Source: Lachnospiraceae bacterium (GTDB lineage Bacteria; Bacillota; Clostridia; Lachnospirales; Lachnospiraceae). Taken from it: a stretch of 64,000 nt of DNA. The position numbers and the translations under genes were made by a program. Shown piece after piece: positions 36,448 through 45,627 of this stretch. The stretch is from the NCBI GenBank assembly GCA_022845955.1, contig AP025576.1, positions 1,674,001 through 1,738,000 on the forward strand, given 5' to 3'. The stretch's first letter is position 1. Each line of letters starts with the position of its first letter. The notes beneath the pieces were generated by a model. It saw only the letters and a list, made by a program, of their open reading frames with translations, had not been told where the DNA came from and did not search any database.

Positions 36448-37611
36448 GTGCAGGATAAAGAAAAACAATGGGCGGAAGAGGTATATAATAAGTTTGAAAC
36501 GAAAATGCAGCGGGTATCGGAAAAATCCAGGGATAAGATCCCCGCACTTGCCGTGAACGGCGTGCATGACGACCGGAGTGACAAAACCAGGCAGTGGCGG
36601 CCGGATGACGGCCTGAACTGGTGGACGAACGGTTTCTGGGGCGGCATGCTTTGGATGCTGTATGCAGTTTCCGGTAAAGAACAGTACAAAAATACGGCCC
36701 GGATCTCGGAGGAAAAGCTGGATTCCTGCTTTGAAAGCTATCTGGGGCTCCACCATGATGTGGGATTTATGTGGATGCCCGCTGCGGTGGCGGATTACCG
36801 GCTGACAGGAGACAGGGATGCCCGGAAAAGAGGGCTGCATGCGGCCTGTCTGCTCGCGGGGCGGTTTAATCCGGCGGGCGGGTTTATCCGGGCCTGGAAT
36901 GATATCCCCGGCTCGGAGGAGGATACCAGGGGCTGGGCCATTATTGATTGCATGTTTAATATTACGCTGTTATACTGGGCAAGTGAAGAGACAAAGGATC
37001 CCAGGTTCCGGCAGATAGCGGTTATTCATGCGGATACGGTACGGCAGAATTTTATACGCCCGGATGGTTCGGTAAAACATATTGTGGAATTCGATCCGGA
37101 AACAGGCAGAAGAGTCCGGGATTACGGCGGACAAGGCTATGCGGAGGGATCTTCCTGGACCCGGGGGCAGGGATGGGGACTTTACGGTTTCGTTTTGAGT
37201 TATCTGCATACAGGCAAAAAAGAATTTCTGGAAACAGCGGAAAGGATAGGGGATTATTTTGCTGCAAATATTCCGGAAGACGGGCTGATACCTGTGGATT
37301 TTTGTCAGCCGGCCGATCCTCTTTGGTATGACGATACGGCCGCCGCTGTGGCGGCCTGCGGTTTTATCGAGCTTTCCCGGACAGACGCCGTACCGGAAAA
37401 GAAAAGGGCATATTATAAAGCCGCAGCCTGGAAGCTTTTGAAAGCACTGGATGAGGTTCATTGTGACTGGACAGCGAAAAGCGACTGTTTTCTCACCCAT
37501 TGCAGCGGCGCTTATCACAGTGAGCAGCACAATCATACGCTGGTCTATGCAGACAGCTTTTTCCTGGAGGCAGTGCTGAAGCTGAAGGGAAGTGATTTTC
37601 TGCTTTGGTAA
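36448..37611 (+). CDS. GH88 unsaturated glucuronyl hydrolase
   Basis: A 387-aa (alpha/alpha)6-barrel enzyme that hydrolyses the 4,5-unsaturated uronic acid left on oligosaccharides by polysaccharide lyases. Asp104 (LHHDVGFMW) and Asp167 (AIIDCMFNI) match the two catalytic Asp of the family; SWTRGQGWGLYG is a conserved substrate loop. Start GTG at 36448 after GGCAGGAGATATAA. No signal peptide, so it acts in the cytoplasm on imported disaccharides or oligosaccharides. GH105 is related, but HHDVGF points to GH88. Confidence 0.9.
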   Translation: MQDKEKQWAEEVYNKFETKMQRVSEKSRDKIPALAVNGVHDDRSDKTRQWRPDDGLNWWTNGFWGGMLWMLYAVSGKEQYKNTARISEEKLDSCFESYLGLHHDVGFMWMPAAVADYRLTGDRDARKRGLHAACLLAGRFNPAGGFIRAWNDIPGSEEDTRGWAIIDCMFNITLLYWASEETKDPRFRQIAVIHADTVRQNFIRPDGSVKHIVEFDPETGRRVRDYGGQGYAEGSSWTRGQGWGLYGFVLSYLHTGKKEFLETAERIGDYFAANIPEDGLIPVDFCQPADPLWYDDTAAAVAACGFIELSRTDAVPEKKRAYYKAAAWKLLKALDEVHCDWTAKSDCFLTHCSGAYHSEQHNHTLVYADSFFLEAVLKLKGSDFLLW

Positions 37612-37671
37612 CTGGGGACGGGGAGGCAGCGGCATGTTTTCAGACAGGAAGAGAAAAGGAGGGACTTGATT

Positions 37672-38601
37672 ATGGAAACAAAAAGGGTAAACGGAGAGGT
37701 ATGGTATGATACGGACGGGAATGTTCTCCATGCGCATGGAGGGCATATGCTCCAATGGGAGGATAACTGGTACTGGTATGGGGAAAACCGGACGGAAAAC
37801 AGATATGTGAGTGTGTATAAGTCCGCCGATCTGGTTAACTGGACCTTCTGCCGCCATGTGCTGACCACAGACTCCCCTGTTGCAGAATACCGTGTGCGGA
37901 CAGACCGGAAGCTGCGCAGCGAAACGGGCGGTAAAATCAATGTGGAGAGGCCCAAGGTGCTCTATAACGCAAAAACCGGTAAATTCGTGATGTGGATGCA
38001 TGTGGAAAACGGGGTGGATTATCGGGATGCGGCCTGCGCGGTCGCGGTGTGCGACACGCCGGACGGAGAGTTTACTTATCTGGGCAGCTTTAATCCGTTC
38101 GGCTATATGTCCAGGGACTGCACGTTGTTTCAGGATAAGGACGGAACCGCTTATTTCCTCTCCGCTTCCAGGGATAATGCGGATATGCATGTGTACCGGC
38201 TGACGGAGGATTACCTGAACGCGGACTGCCTGGTACATAAGCTGTGGCAGGGGGAATACCGGGAGGCGCCGGCGGTTATGGAACGAAACGGAAGGTATTA
38301 TATGTTTTCTTCCTATTGCACCGGATGGGCGCCCAACCAGTGCCGCTATGCTTTTGCAGACAGCATGGAAGGCAGATGGAGCAGCCTGACGGATATCGGG
38401 GATGCTACGACCTACCGTACCCAGCCCGCGTTTATTCTTCCTGTGGAAAAAGAAGGGAATACGGTATATTATTATGTGGCGGATCGTTGGAACGCTTCAA
38501 ATTACCATGATTCCCGTTACGTGATCCTGCCTTTGGAATTTACCGAAGAAGGACGGCCTGTTTTGGATTATACGGAGATTTTTGACCCGGAAAGGCGGTA
38601 G
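37672..38601 (+). CDS. GH43-family glycosidase (subfamily 24-like)
   Basis: A 309-aa five-bladed beta-propeller. The opening, VLHAHGGHMLQWEDNWYWYGE, resembles exo-beta-1,3-galactanases (GH43_24: HAHGGG...YYWYGE). Further blades: ERPKVLYNAKTGKFVMWMH, SRDCTLFQDKDGTAYF, REAPAVMERNGRYYMFSS. The catalytic Asp/Glu set is likely within the SRDCTLF and REAPAV elements. The ATG at 37672 has GGAGGG 8 bases upstream. It is intracellular (no signal). With GH88 it suggests use of an acidic galactan such as an arabinogalactan side chain. The 3' end overlaps the convergent Crp-like gene by 34 bases. Confidence 0.85.
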   Translation: METKRVNGEVWYDTDGNVLHAHGGHMLQWEDNWYWYGENRTENRYVSVYKSADLVNWTFCRHVLTTDSPVAEYRVRTDRKLRSETGGKINVERPKVLYNAKTGKFVMWMHVENGVDYRDAACAVAVCDTPDGEFTYLGSFNPFGYMSRDCTLFQDKDGTAYFLSASRDNADMHVYRLTEDYLNADCLVHKLWQGEYREAPAVMERNGRYYMFSSYCTGWAPNQCRYAFADSMEGRWSSLTDIGDATTYRTQPAFILPVEKEGNTVYYYVADRWNASNYHDSRYVILPLEFTEEGRPVLDYTEIFDPERR

Positions 38602-39206
38602 CAGCCTTTTTTGATTTTAATTAGGGTTCCCCCGTCGGTGAGTTTTTTCAGGAGGCGCTGGAGCTGGCGGCGGCTGCAGTGGATATGGGCGGCGGTTTGT
38701 TCTACATTGGTAAGGGTATTGTGGGGGCAGGTGTATTGCAGGTAATACAGAAGCTTTTCTTCCAGACTGGAAAAGACGGCTTCGTTCAGGGAGGACATTT
38801 CTATCTTTTTTATGAGGGAATGGAGAAGATAATGCAAGAAGCGGATATCCTTGTCCAGAAGCTTCCGTGCTTTTTCCATAGGCAGGCAGACGGCGGTTAC
38901 CTCGCTTTGTGCTTCGGCAAAAAAGGCGGGGTAATCGTTTTTGATAAATTCGATATCGCCAAGGAGTGTGAAGTCGTCACTGGCGGATAGGGTATATTGG
39001 GAGCCGTCTTTGCGGATGGAATAAACGGAAATGGTGCCTGATACGACAAACTGCAGATATTCGGTAAGCTTGAGGGGGTGGACAATGGTTTCCCCCTTTT
39101 CGTATTGGATAAGAAAAAAGGGGAGGTCCTGTGTATCAAACAACTGTTGCAGGGCATAAGCTTCCAGACAGGTGTTCAGTTTTTGGGAATCGTATATTTT
39201 TTTCAT
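38568..39206 (-). CDS. Crp/Fnr-family transcriptional regulator
   Basis: A 212-aa regulator: an N-terminal cyclic-nucleotide-binding-type beta roll (about 20-130; PLKLTEYLQFVVSGTISVYSI) and a C-terminal winged HTH (TNVEQTAAHIHCSRRQLQRLLKKL). No Fnr-type Cys cluster is visible, so it is not an oxygen sensor of that kind. The ATG at 39206 has GGAGG 5 bases upstream. It is divergent from a MATE exporter gene with a perfect palindrome between them, and its 3' end overlaps the GH43 gene. A YeiL-like role is possible. Confidence 0.87.
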   Translation of the reverse strand: MKKIYDSQKLNTCLEAYALQQLFDTQDLPFFLIQYEKGETIVHPLKLTEYLQFVVSGTISVYSIRKDGSQYTLSASDDFTLLGDIEFIKNDYPAFFAEAQSEVTAVCLPMEKARKLLDKDIRFLHYLLHSLIKKIEMSSLNEAVFSSLEEKLLYYLQYTCPHNTLTNVEQTAAHIHCSRRQLQRLLKKLTDGGTLIKIKKGCYRLSGSKISV

Positions 39207-39243
39207 GACAGCCTCCGAAGCCCGGGCGGTTTTTTCTTTTATT

Positions 39244-39257
39244 GTGACATATGTCAC
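39244..39257. promoter_or_regulatory. Crp-like operator between the regulator and the MATE gene
   Basis: GTGACATATGTCAC is a perfect 14-base palindrome and resembles a Crp/Fnr site (TGTGA-N6-TCACA). It lies 37 bases before the regulator start and 62 bases before the MATE start, in the divergent promoter region. Confidence 0.7.
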
Positions 39258-39319
39258 TTTGAAATGCAAACGGATCTGCTATAGTTAGACCGATAACCCG
39301 GAACAGGAGAGTGGAGAAA

Positions 39320-40660
39320 ATGACAAACGATTTATTTGAAAAAGTGTCCGTGCCGAGAGCTTATTTTAAGCTGGCGCTGCCGGTAGTGTTCAGTATGGTG
39401 GTCAGTCTGGTTTATAATATGGTGGACACTTTTTTTATTGCGAGAACGCAGAATGCGGATCTGGTGGCGGGAGTATCCCTGTGCGCGCCGGTCTTTACGC
39501 TGATGATCGCTTTGGGGGATATTTTCGGGCTGGGGGGAAGCTCGGTGATATCCCGGTTATTCGGGGAAAAACGGGATGAGGATGGAAGGAGGGCGAGCGC
39601 GTTCTGTTTTTATGGGGCGATTGTCTGCGGTATTGCGGTTGCCGGAATCATGCTGTTTTTCCAAAAGCCGATCCTGTATCTGCTGGGGGCGGGGGAGGGA
39701 ACGTATGAGTTCGCGTCGCAATATTATACCTATATGGCCATAGGCGCGCCGGCGGTGATTCTGGCGCTGACGCCGGGAAATCTGATGCGTACGGAGGGGC
39801 TGGCCGTGGAAGCGATGGCAGGAACGATCATCGGATCCCTGGTGAATATCATTCTGGATCCTGTCTTTATTTTCGGTCTGGGAATGGGGGCAGGCGGTGC
39901 GGCTATCGCCACGGTATTGGGGAATCTGGCAACGGATGTGATCCTGATAGGTTTCGTTCTCAGAAAAAGCGGCAAGTTATCCGTATCCATAAGGGCGGCG
40001 GGGATAAGCAGGAGGGAAATGCTGGGTATTTTCGCAATAGGAATCCCGGCTTCGGTTACGAATCTGATGCAGAGCCTGGGGATGGCCTTAATGAACCGTT
40101 ATCTTGTCCCCTATGGCACCAAAAAGGTTGCGGCTATGGGAATTGCCATGAAGGTAAATATGATTGTCATGCTGGTTATGGTAGGTTTTGCTTTCGGCGC
40201 CCAGCCTTTAATCGGGTATAATTACGGGGCCGGGAATAAGGAGAGGCTGCAAAAGATCATCCGGTTTGATTTGGGGGTGGAGGTGGTGTTTGCGCTGGTG
40301 TTTTCCCTGCTGCTTGCCTGGCCGGCGAGACATATATTGTCGCTGTTTATGAAGGATGCACAAATAGTGGAGGCGGGGAGCCTGATGCTGCGCTGTCTGC
40401 TGGTTACCATGCCGTTTGTGGGGATTGTGCTCGTGTTTACCACCGTGTTCCAGGCGGCGGGAAAAGCGTTGCCGGCCTTTTTGCTGTCCGTGAGCAGGCA
40501 GGGACTTCTGTTTGCGGTATGTATCGCGGTGCTGTCGCGGACGGCAGGTTATCATGGAGTGATCGTTTCCCAGGCCGCGGCGGATGTGCTTACCGCGGTG
40601 CTGGCAGCAGTGCTGTATTACAGAGGATTCGGCCGGAATGCGGGGAAGGGCACTTTTTGA
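39320..40660 (+). CDS. MATE-family multidrug/metabolite exporter
   Basis: A 446-aa integral membrane protein with twelve predicted helices in two halves. It opens KVSVPRAYFKLALPVVFSM, followed by YNMVDTFFIARTQNADLVAG, the MATE signature (VDTxFIG). A second conserved block at the start of helix 7 is IPASVTNLMQSLGMALMNR. It exports cationic compounds in exchange for Na+ or H+. The ATG at 39320 is preceded by GGAG. It probably answers to the divergent Crp-like regulator. A hairpin terminator lies 45 bases downstream. Confidence 0.94.
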   Translation: MTNDLFEKVSVPRAYFKLALPVVFSMVVSLVYNMVDTFFIARTQNADLVAGVSLCAPVFTLMIALGDIFGLGGSSVISRLFGEKRDEDGRRASAFCFYGAIVCGIAVAGIMLFFQKPILYLLGAGEGTYEFASQYYTYMAIGAPAVILALTPGNLMRTEGLAVEAMAGTIIGSLVNIILDPVFIFGLGMGAGGAAIATVLGNLATDVILIGFVLRKSGKLSVSIRAAGISRREMLGIFAIGIPASVTNLMQSLGMALMNRYLVPYGTKKVAAMGIAMKVNMIVMLVMVGFAFGAQPLIGYNYGAGNKERLQKIIRFDLGVEVVFALVFSLLLAWPARHILSLFMKDAQIVEAGSLMLRCLLVTMPFVGIVLVFTTVFQAAGKALPAFLLSVSRQGLLFAVCIAVLSRTAGYHGVIVSQAAADVLTAVLAAVLYYRGFGRNAGKGTF

Positions 40661-40705
40661 CCGAATCATTTAGTCGGTTTTTGATTCTCTCTTTATAACT
40701 TCTCA

Positions 40706-40745
40706 AAAGCCGGGAAAACCCGTAACTACGGGCTTTCCCGGCTTT
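40706..40745. terminator. hairpin between MATE and the SLH gene
   Basis: AAAGCCGGGAAA pairs with TTTCCCGGCTTT; an inner CCCGTAACTACGGG hairpin shortens the loop. Both the MATE gene and the convergent SLH gene end here, so it probably acts in both directions. Confidence 0.8.
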
Positions 40746-40776
40746 CATAAAAGCGGATGCTTCATGTGATGTAAAA

Positions 40777-43700
40777 TTACTTCCCCGCCCCGTCCGGGCC
40801 GACTACATAACCGTCCACTTTCGTATTTACAACCATGGCGCCGTTCTCGTCAAAGTAGTACCGCTTTCCGCCGATTTCCTTCCAGCCGGTGAGAGCCTTA
40901 CCGTTCTGATAGTAGAGCAGATGGCCGGAATCGTTCTTTGTCCAGCCGGCAGCCGCGGCCGGGTCAATTATAACTTCTATAAACCGGCGCAGCACCGCCG
41001 ACACCTCGGCGCGGGTGGCGTTTTCCTGCGGGTCGAAGCGGTTCCCGTCCCTGCCTTTCACGATACCGGCCCGCTGCATGGCGGCGACTTCCTTTGCCGC
41101 CCACGGGCTGATCGTATCGTTGTCCGCAAAGGTGACAGCTGCAAGCGGCGTGGGAATGGAGTAGCCCATCTGTCCGGCGTAGTTTGCCATCATCACCGCC
41201 ATCTGCTCCCGTGTTACCGGCGCGTCGGGGCCAAACAGCTTATCGCCGGTTCCCCCCGCGATGTTCTTCTGCGCCGCCCACTCCACATAGGCCGCATAAT
41301 AGGCGTCGGCCTTTACGTCGGTGAAGCTGCGGGTTTTGTAGCTGTCCGGGTTAATGCCAGCCAGCCGTCCCAGGGCGGTGACGAACATGCCCCGCGTCAG
41401 GGTGCCGTCCGGGGAGAACAGGTTGTTCCCCGTGCTCAGGGAATCTCCGGTGAGCAGGCCCCGCGCCGCTACAAATGTAATCTCGTCTTTTGCCCAGTGG
41501 CCGCTGCTGTCGGTAAATACCGGGGCGGGAGTTTTATAGGCCACGCCGTATGTGGAGAAGTGGGGAACTTCCGCCAGCACCCTGCCATTGTGGCAGCTGG
41601 ATTTGTTTAGCCATGTCACGGTTCCCCTGCCGTCCACATAAACCATGAACAGGTTTCCCGCGGCCTCCCCAGCAGCGGGGGTGTAGTTCAATGTGATAGC
41701 AGCCGAACCAGCGGGGAAGTTCACCGGAACTGTGATGAGGTTCCCGCTGCCGTCCTTATAACTGATGGAGAAGTCATAAACCGGATGGGCGCCGAGCTGT
41801 TTGGCCGCATCCGGGAACGCGCTTAAATCGGCGGGGACGGCGGCAAAAGTGATGTTGCCCGCTGTGGATGGAACTGCCGCCAGAATCGCTTTCAGCGCCG
41901 CAGAATCAAAGGCCATGCCTGCCTTGCCGCAGCCGAGCGTCAGGCTCCTGCCGGAATCCGTCAGCGTCTGCAAGTCGGAGCGGGAAAGACTCCGGCTGAT
42001 GCTGTCCCCGGCTGCCGTGTAGCTGCTCTGCGGCTGGTTCACAGATAAGGGGCAGGTGTCGGTGCTGTTATCCGGCGTCACCCCTGTCACGGCATTGGCG
42101 GGCGCTTTGCCCGTTGTGACTCCCAGGCCGCTGGAAACGGCCTGCTGATAGAAGGTCCCCTCCGCCACTTTGGCGAAAAAGTAGTATTTTGTTTCAGGCT
42201 GCAAGCCGGTAAAAGCCACACCGCTCTGCCAGCTTCCTGCCTGCAAAACGTCATTGACGGCCGCGTAACCGTACTGTACCGCGCCATCGCCGGAACCCTC
42301 CGGGAGGACCGCGGCGGTCAGGGTCACACTGGTCCCGTCCACCGTGGGACTGCCGGATAGGGAAATGGTACGCCCCCGCTTTTCCACCGTCAGCACAGCC
42401 GTCCCGGTGTCATTTGGCAGCAGGTCCTTGCCGCCGCCGTACGCCGCCGTGATCGTATAGCTGTCCGGCTTCCAGGAATCCCCTGTCAGCGGGAGAGTGA
42501 GAGTGGCTGTTTTGTTTGTCACGCTTTCCGTTCCAAGAACGGTACTTCCGATTTTGAAAATCACCTCATTAGGGGCGGCTGTGCGCAGGCGGGTAGTTTT
42601 CTGTGAAACTTCAGCCTGAACCGTGATGGTGTCCCCATAGGATGCCTGTGTAATCTGCCCGCTCTGGCTGTTCCGGAAGGTGATTTTTACCGCGGAAGGT
42701 TTATTGACAGTTCCGGTTCCGTTCACAGTCGCGCTGGTTCCGCCGCTGTGGTCGTTGACCGTGCCGTTGTTTACCAGCGTGCCGGTTCCGTTTACCGTAC
42801 CATGATTCTCAATCCTGCCGTTATTGGTAAGGGCCGTGTTATCTGGAATTGTGAGCGTGGCGCCGTCCGGCACTGTCAGGGTGGAGCCGTACGGGATGGT
42901 TATATCGCCGGGAAGTTCAGGGCTTCCACATACTGTTCCGTTACTCCCCTCAAATACCACGCCTTTTATCAGTTCTTTTGTACCGTCGCCGCCGCCCGGG
43001 CCGCCACCGATTGGTGACGCCTGATTGCTTGTGGCAAATACAACGGCATTCCCGTTTATGGTGAATCGACCGCCATCGCCTCCCGCAGTACCTGATCCGC
43101 CGCCGGTGTCGCCGTAGCCGTAGCCGCCGCCGATGCCCGCACTGTTGTAGCTGGTGGCCGTGACTGTGCCGCCGCTGATTGTAATGGTTCCGCCGGAACC
43201 GCCGTAGCCGTTGCTGCTGAAGCCACCGCCGATGCCCGCACCGCCGGTGCTGGTGGCCGTGACTGTGCCGCCACTGATTGTAATAGTTCCGCCGTAAGAG
43301 CCGGAGCCACCGCCGATACCCGCACCGTCGGAGCCGGTGGCCGTGACTGTGCCGCCGCTGATTGCAATAGTTCCGCCGGAGCCGTCGTAGCCGCCGCCGA
43401 TGCCTGCGCCGTGGGAGCCGCTGTTGGCCATGACTGTGCCGCCGCTGATTGTAATGGTTCCGCCGGAGCCCCCGCCGCCGCCGATGCCTGCGCCGCCGGG
43501 GCCGCCGTTGGCGGTGACTGTACCGCCTTTGATTTCGATGGTTCCGCCGGAGCCGCCTGTGCTGCCGCCGATGCCCGCGCTGCTGTTGCCGCCGTTGGCC
43601 TCCAGGCGGCCATCACCATGAATCGACACAGCGGTGTTTTCAGGAACCTCCAGCCCGGCGCGGCCCCAGCCGCTTGTCAGGGTGTTTATACCGGAGAGGG

Positions 43701-44946
43701 TGATGTTTGCCGTGCCGCCCGCTGCCACCGCGAAAGCGCAGGCGTATTCTGCATCCGCCTTGATGATTACGTCCTTCAGTTCCACGTTGACGGTCACGCC
43801 GTTCGGCACCGTAATCACGGCTTTCCGATTAGGGGACCCTACGCCGTCCAGCGTTCCCGTCCATTCGCCGGAAATCTTGTAGTCACCGTTGGCGTTCAGC
43901 GTGATTTGTCCGTCACCGGTTTTGGAAACCGAACCGCCGTTTGTTGGGGTAATCGTCAGGCCGTCATACCCCTCATTGGCGTACAGATTTGCCCCGCCCA
44001 GCAGCACCTTGACCGCCGGGAGCGGGTCGCAGGCGTAGCCGTCGGGGAGCGCCGCCGTAAAGATGTAATCGCCGGTCAGCGGCCAGTTATCCCCGCCGTC
44101 CTGTTTGTATTCCTCGCAGCTCCAGCCGGTGATGTCCAGTGTTTCCGGGTTTTCCGTTCCTTCCATTTCTCCGCGGATCTGTTTGGGCAGCATGGATACC
44201 ACCGTGTCAAAATCCGCCTGATTGTCCATGCTCACGCCGGGAAGGGCCAGTTCGTGATCCGCATAGTCTGAATCATCGGCCGCTACAAACGTCCAGCCGG
44301 TGATGGTTTTTACAAGCGCGTCGTTCGCCGGGGGAGCCATCACGCACTCGCCCTCATGCCCGTCCTCCAAAGTGCAGCCCCCGGTCTTTGTACAGGGGAG
44401 CGGTTCCTTTGGGGGCTTCCCCGTCGGCTTTTCCGCCGTGTCCGCCGAAACCGTCACGGTGATTTGCGGCAGCGTTGCGCCGCTTGACAGGGGATAGCCG
44501 CCCACGTCCGCCGTAAACACATACCTGCCCGCCGCATCGCCGTCATAGGCCGGGCCGCTGTCCCAGGTCACGTGGATTTCTTCCATGGATGTGGTGACGG
44601 CCGTGACCGTTTCCCCGCGGTCCATGTGGGAGGAATCCCCGCCGTCGTTGCCCGACACGCTTTCCGCCTCCATATCATCCCCGTCCGGGACTACTGTTTC
44701 CTCGGTGACGTGATAAACTGCCCCCGTCACCGTGTCCGGCAGGTTCAGCCCGGAAAGCTCCGTGCCCACCGGGACGGACTGCTTTTTAACGCCCTCGTCC
44801 AGCGGTTCAAAGGACGCGATACTCCCGTCCTTTTGGACGGCGGCCTCCGGCGCCTTGTTCTCCGCCATGGCCACTGCCGGAAGCTGTGCCGCAATCAGCA
44901 CGGCGGATAAAAACAGCGCCCATCGTTTTTTTCTTTTTCGTATCAT
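40777..44946 (-). CDS. SLH-domain surface protein with Gly-rich repeats
   Basis: A 1389-aa secreted protein. Signal peptide (MIRKRKKRWALFLSAVLIAA, cleavage near AMA-EN). Residues about 100-400 hold Ig/MBG-like domains. Residues about 450-640 form a Gly-rich region of six near-repeats of the type GGTITISGGTVTAT-(x)n-GAGIGGG. Residues about 690-1000 are further beta modules, one resembling fibronectin type III. Three SLH domains follow (about 1145-1325), binding secondary wall polymers. It ends in one cell-wall-binding type repeat (GKRYYFDENGAMVVNTKV). The ATG at 44946 has GGAGG upstream. It looks like a surface adhesin; the ligand is unknown. Confidence 0.9.
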   Translation of the reverse strand: MIRKRKKRWALFLSAVLIAAQLPAVAMAENKAPEAAVQKDGSIASFEPLDEGVKKQSVPVGTELSGLNLPDTVTGAVYHVTEETVVPDGDDMEAESVSGNDGGDSSHMDRGETVTAVTTSMEEIHVTWDSGPAYDGDAAGRYVFTADVGGYPLSSGATLPQITVTVSADTAEKPTGKPPKEPLPCTKTGGCTLEDGHEGECVMAPPANDALVKTITGWTFVAADDSDYADHELALPGVSMDNQADFDTVVSMLPKQIRGEMEGTENPETLDITGWSCEEYKQDGGDNWPLTGDYIFTAALPDGYACDPLPAVKVLLGGANLYANEGYDGLTITPTNGGSVSKTGDGQITLNANGDYKISGEWTGTLDGVGSPNRKAVITVPNGVTVNVELKDVIIKADAEYACAFAVAAGGTANITLSGINTLTSGWGRAGLEVPENTAVSIHGDGRLEANGGNSSAGIGGSTGGSGGTIEIKGGTVTANGGPGGAGIGGGGGSGGTITISGGTVMANSGSHGAGIGGGYDGSGGTIAISGGTVTATGSDGAGIGGGSGSYGGTITISGGTVTATSTGGAGIGGGFSSNGYGGSGGTITISGGTVTATSYNSAGIGGGYGYGDTGGGSGTAGGDGGRFTINGNAVVFATSNQASPIGGGPGGGDGTKELIKGVVFEGSNGTVCGSPELPGDITIPYGSTLTVPDGATLTIPDNTALTNNGRIENHGTVNGTGTLVNNGTVNDHSGGTSATVNGTGTVNKPSAVKITFRNSQSGQITQASYGDTITVQAEVSQKTTRLRTAAPNEVIFKIGSTVLGTESVTNKTATLTLPLTGDSWKPDSYTITAAYGGGKDLLPNDTGTAVLTVEKRGRTISLSGSPTVDGTSVTLTAAVLPEGSGDGAVQYGYAAVNDVLQAGSWQSGVAFTGLQPETKYYFFAKVAEGTFYQQAVSSGLGVTTGKAPANAVTGVTPDNSTDTCPLSVNQPQSSYTAAGDSISRSLSRSDLQTLTDSGRSLTLGCGKAGMAFDSAALKAILAAVPSTAGNITFAAVPADLSAFPDAAKQLGAHPVYDFSISYKDGSGNLITVPVNFPAGSAAITLNYTPAAGEAAGNLFMVYVDGRGTVTWLNKSSCHNGRVLAEVPHFSTYGVAYKTPAPVFTDSSGHWAKDEITFVAARGLLTGDSLSTGNNLFSPDGTLTRGMFVTALGRLAGINPDSYKTRSFTDVKADAYYAAYVEWAAQKNIAGGTGDKLFGPDAPVTREQMAVMMANYAGQMGYSIPTPLAAVTFADNDTISPWAAKEVAAMQRAGIVKGRDGNRFDPQENATRAEVSAVLRRFIEVIIDPAAAAGWTKNDSGHLLYYQNGKALTGWKEIGGKRYYFDENGAMVVNTKVDGYVVGPDGAGK

Positions 44947-45627
44947 CCGTATTCCCTCCTGGTAGATAAATAAAAGTGGTTTATGGCATGTATCAAAGAT
45001 ACCTGCCCTATAAGGGATCCCCCCTTCTGTGAAAACCCTTACCTGCGTTATCTTATGTCCCTTTCTTGTCACCGGGGAGGCCCCGCCTCCTTCCGTGCCG
45101 CCAAAAGCCCGGCGCATTCCTCCTGCAAATAACGGACGGCTTCGGCAATGCGCACCGAAAGAGGAAAGGCGTTTTCTTTCATACCCATAAGATATCACTG
45201 CTTTTCTGTGATCAGTTTAGCATGTTATGAAAAAGAGTAAAATCATACGGTATGAGGTTTTTCCAAATTTATTTTTTTGTGCTATGCGGAACGGGAATCG
45301 TATGCGGCTTTTGTCCAGGAGAAAGAACCGGAAATGACGGCAATCCCTGTTTTTTGAGTGATAAAAGACCAGGACTGCAAAAATACGGAGGTTTCCGCGC
45401 TGATGGGCCTGTCTTTCCCGATACGTTGCTTATAGCATATAAAAAGGACGTTCCTTCCGTCCCTCCGACATCATCGCTTTTTCAGCGGGCAAACCGGGCA
45501 ATAGCAGCAGCAGCGCCCGCCTATGGTTATTTCATATATATTAACGTATTAGTATCTTGCAGTTTTGGGAAAGAACAGCTATTATGGAAAGAACGGATGG
45601 ATTTCTGCGTGAAAGGAGTTAGGATAT
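44947..45627. other. long non-coding stretch upstream of the SLH gene
   Basis: About 680 bases without a convincing gene. The SLH frame stays open back to 45198 but lacks a good start. A 36-codon minus-strand ORF (start near 45183) has no strong ribosome site. The plus-strand ORF at 45252-45635 has no recognisable content. It may be a leader or a decayed region. Confidence 0.4.

Noticed and set aside
43060-43610. CRISPR-like periodic repeat
   Set aside because: The periodic DNA is coding and in frame with the Gly-rich SLH protein; spacers are not unique and have varying length.
43056-44271. Ala- and Pro-rich ORFs on either strand across the Gly repeats
   Set aside because: They arise from the repetitive GC-rich codons of the SLH protein read in other frames.
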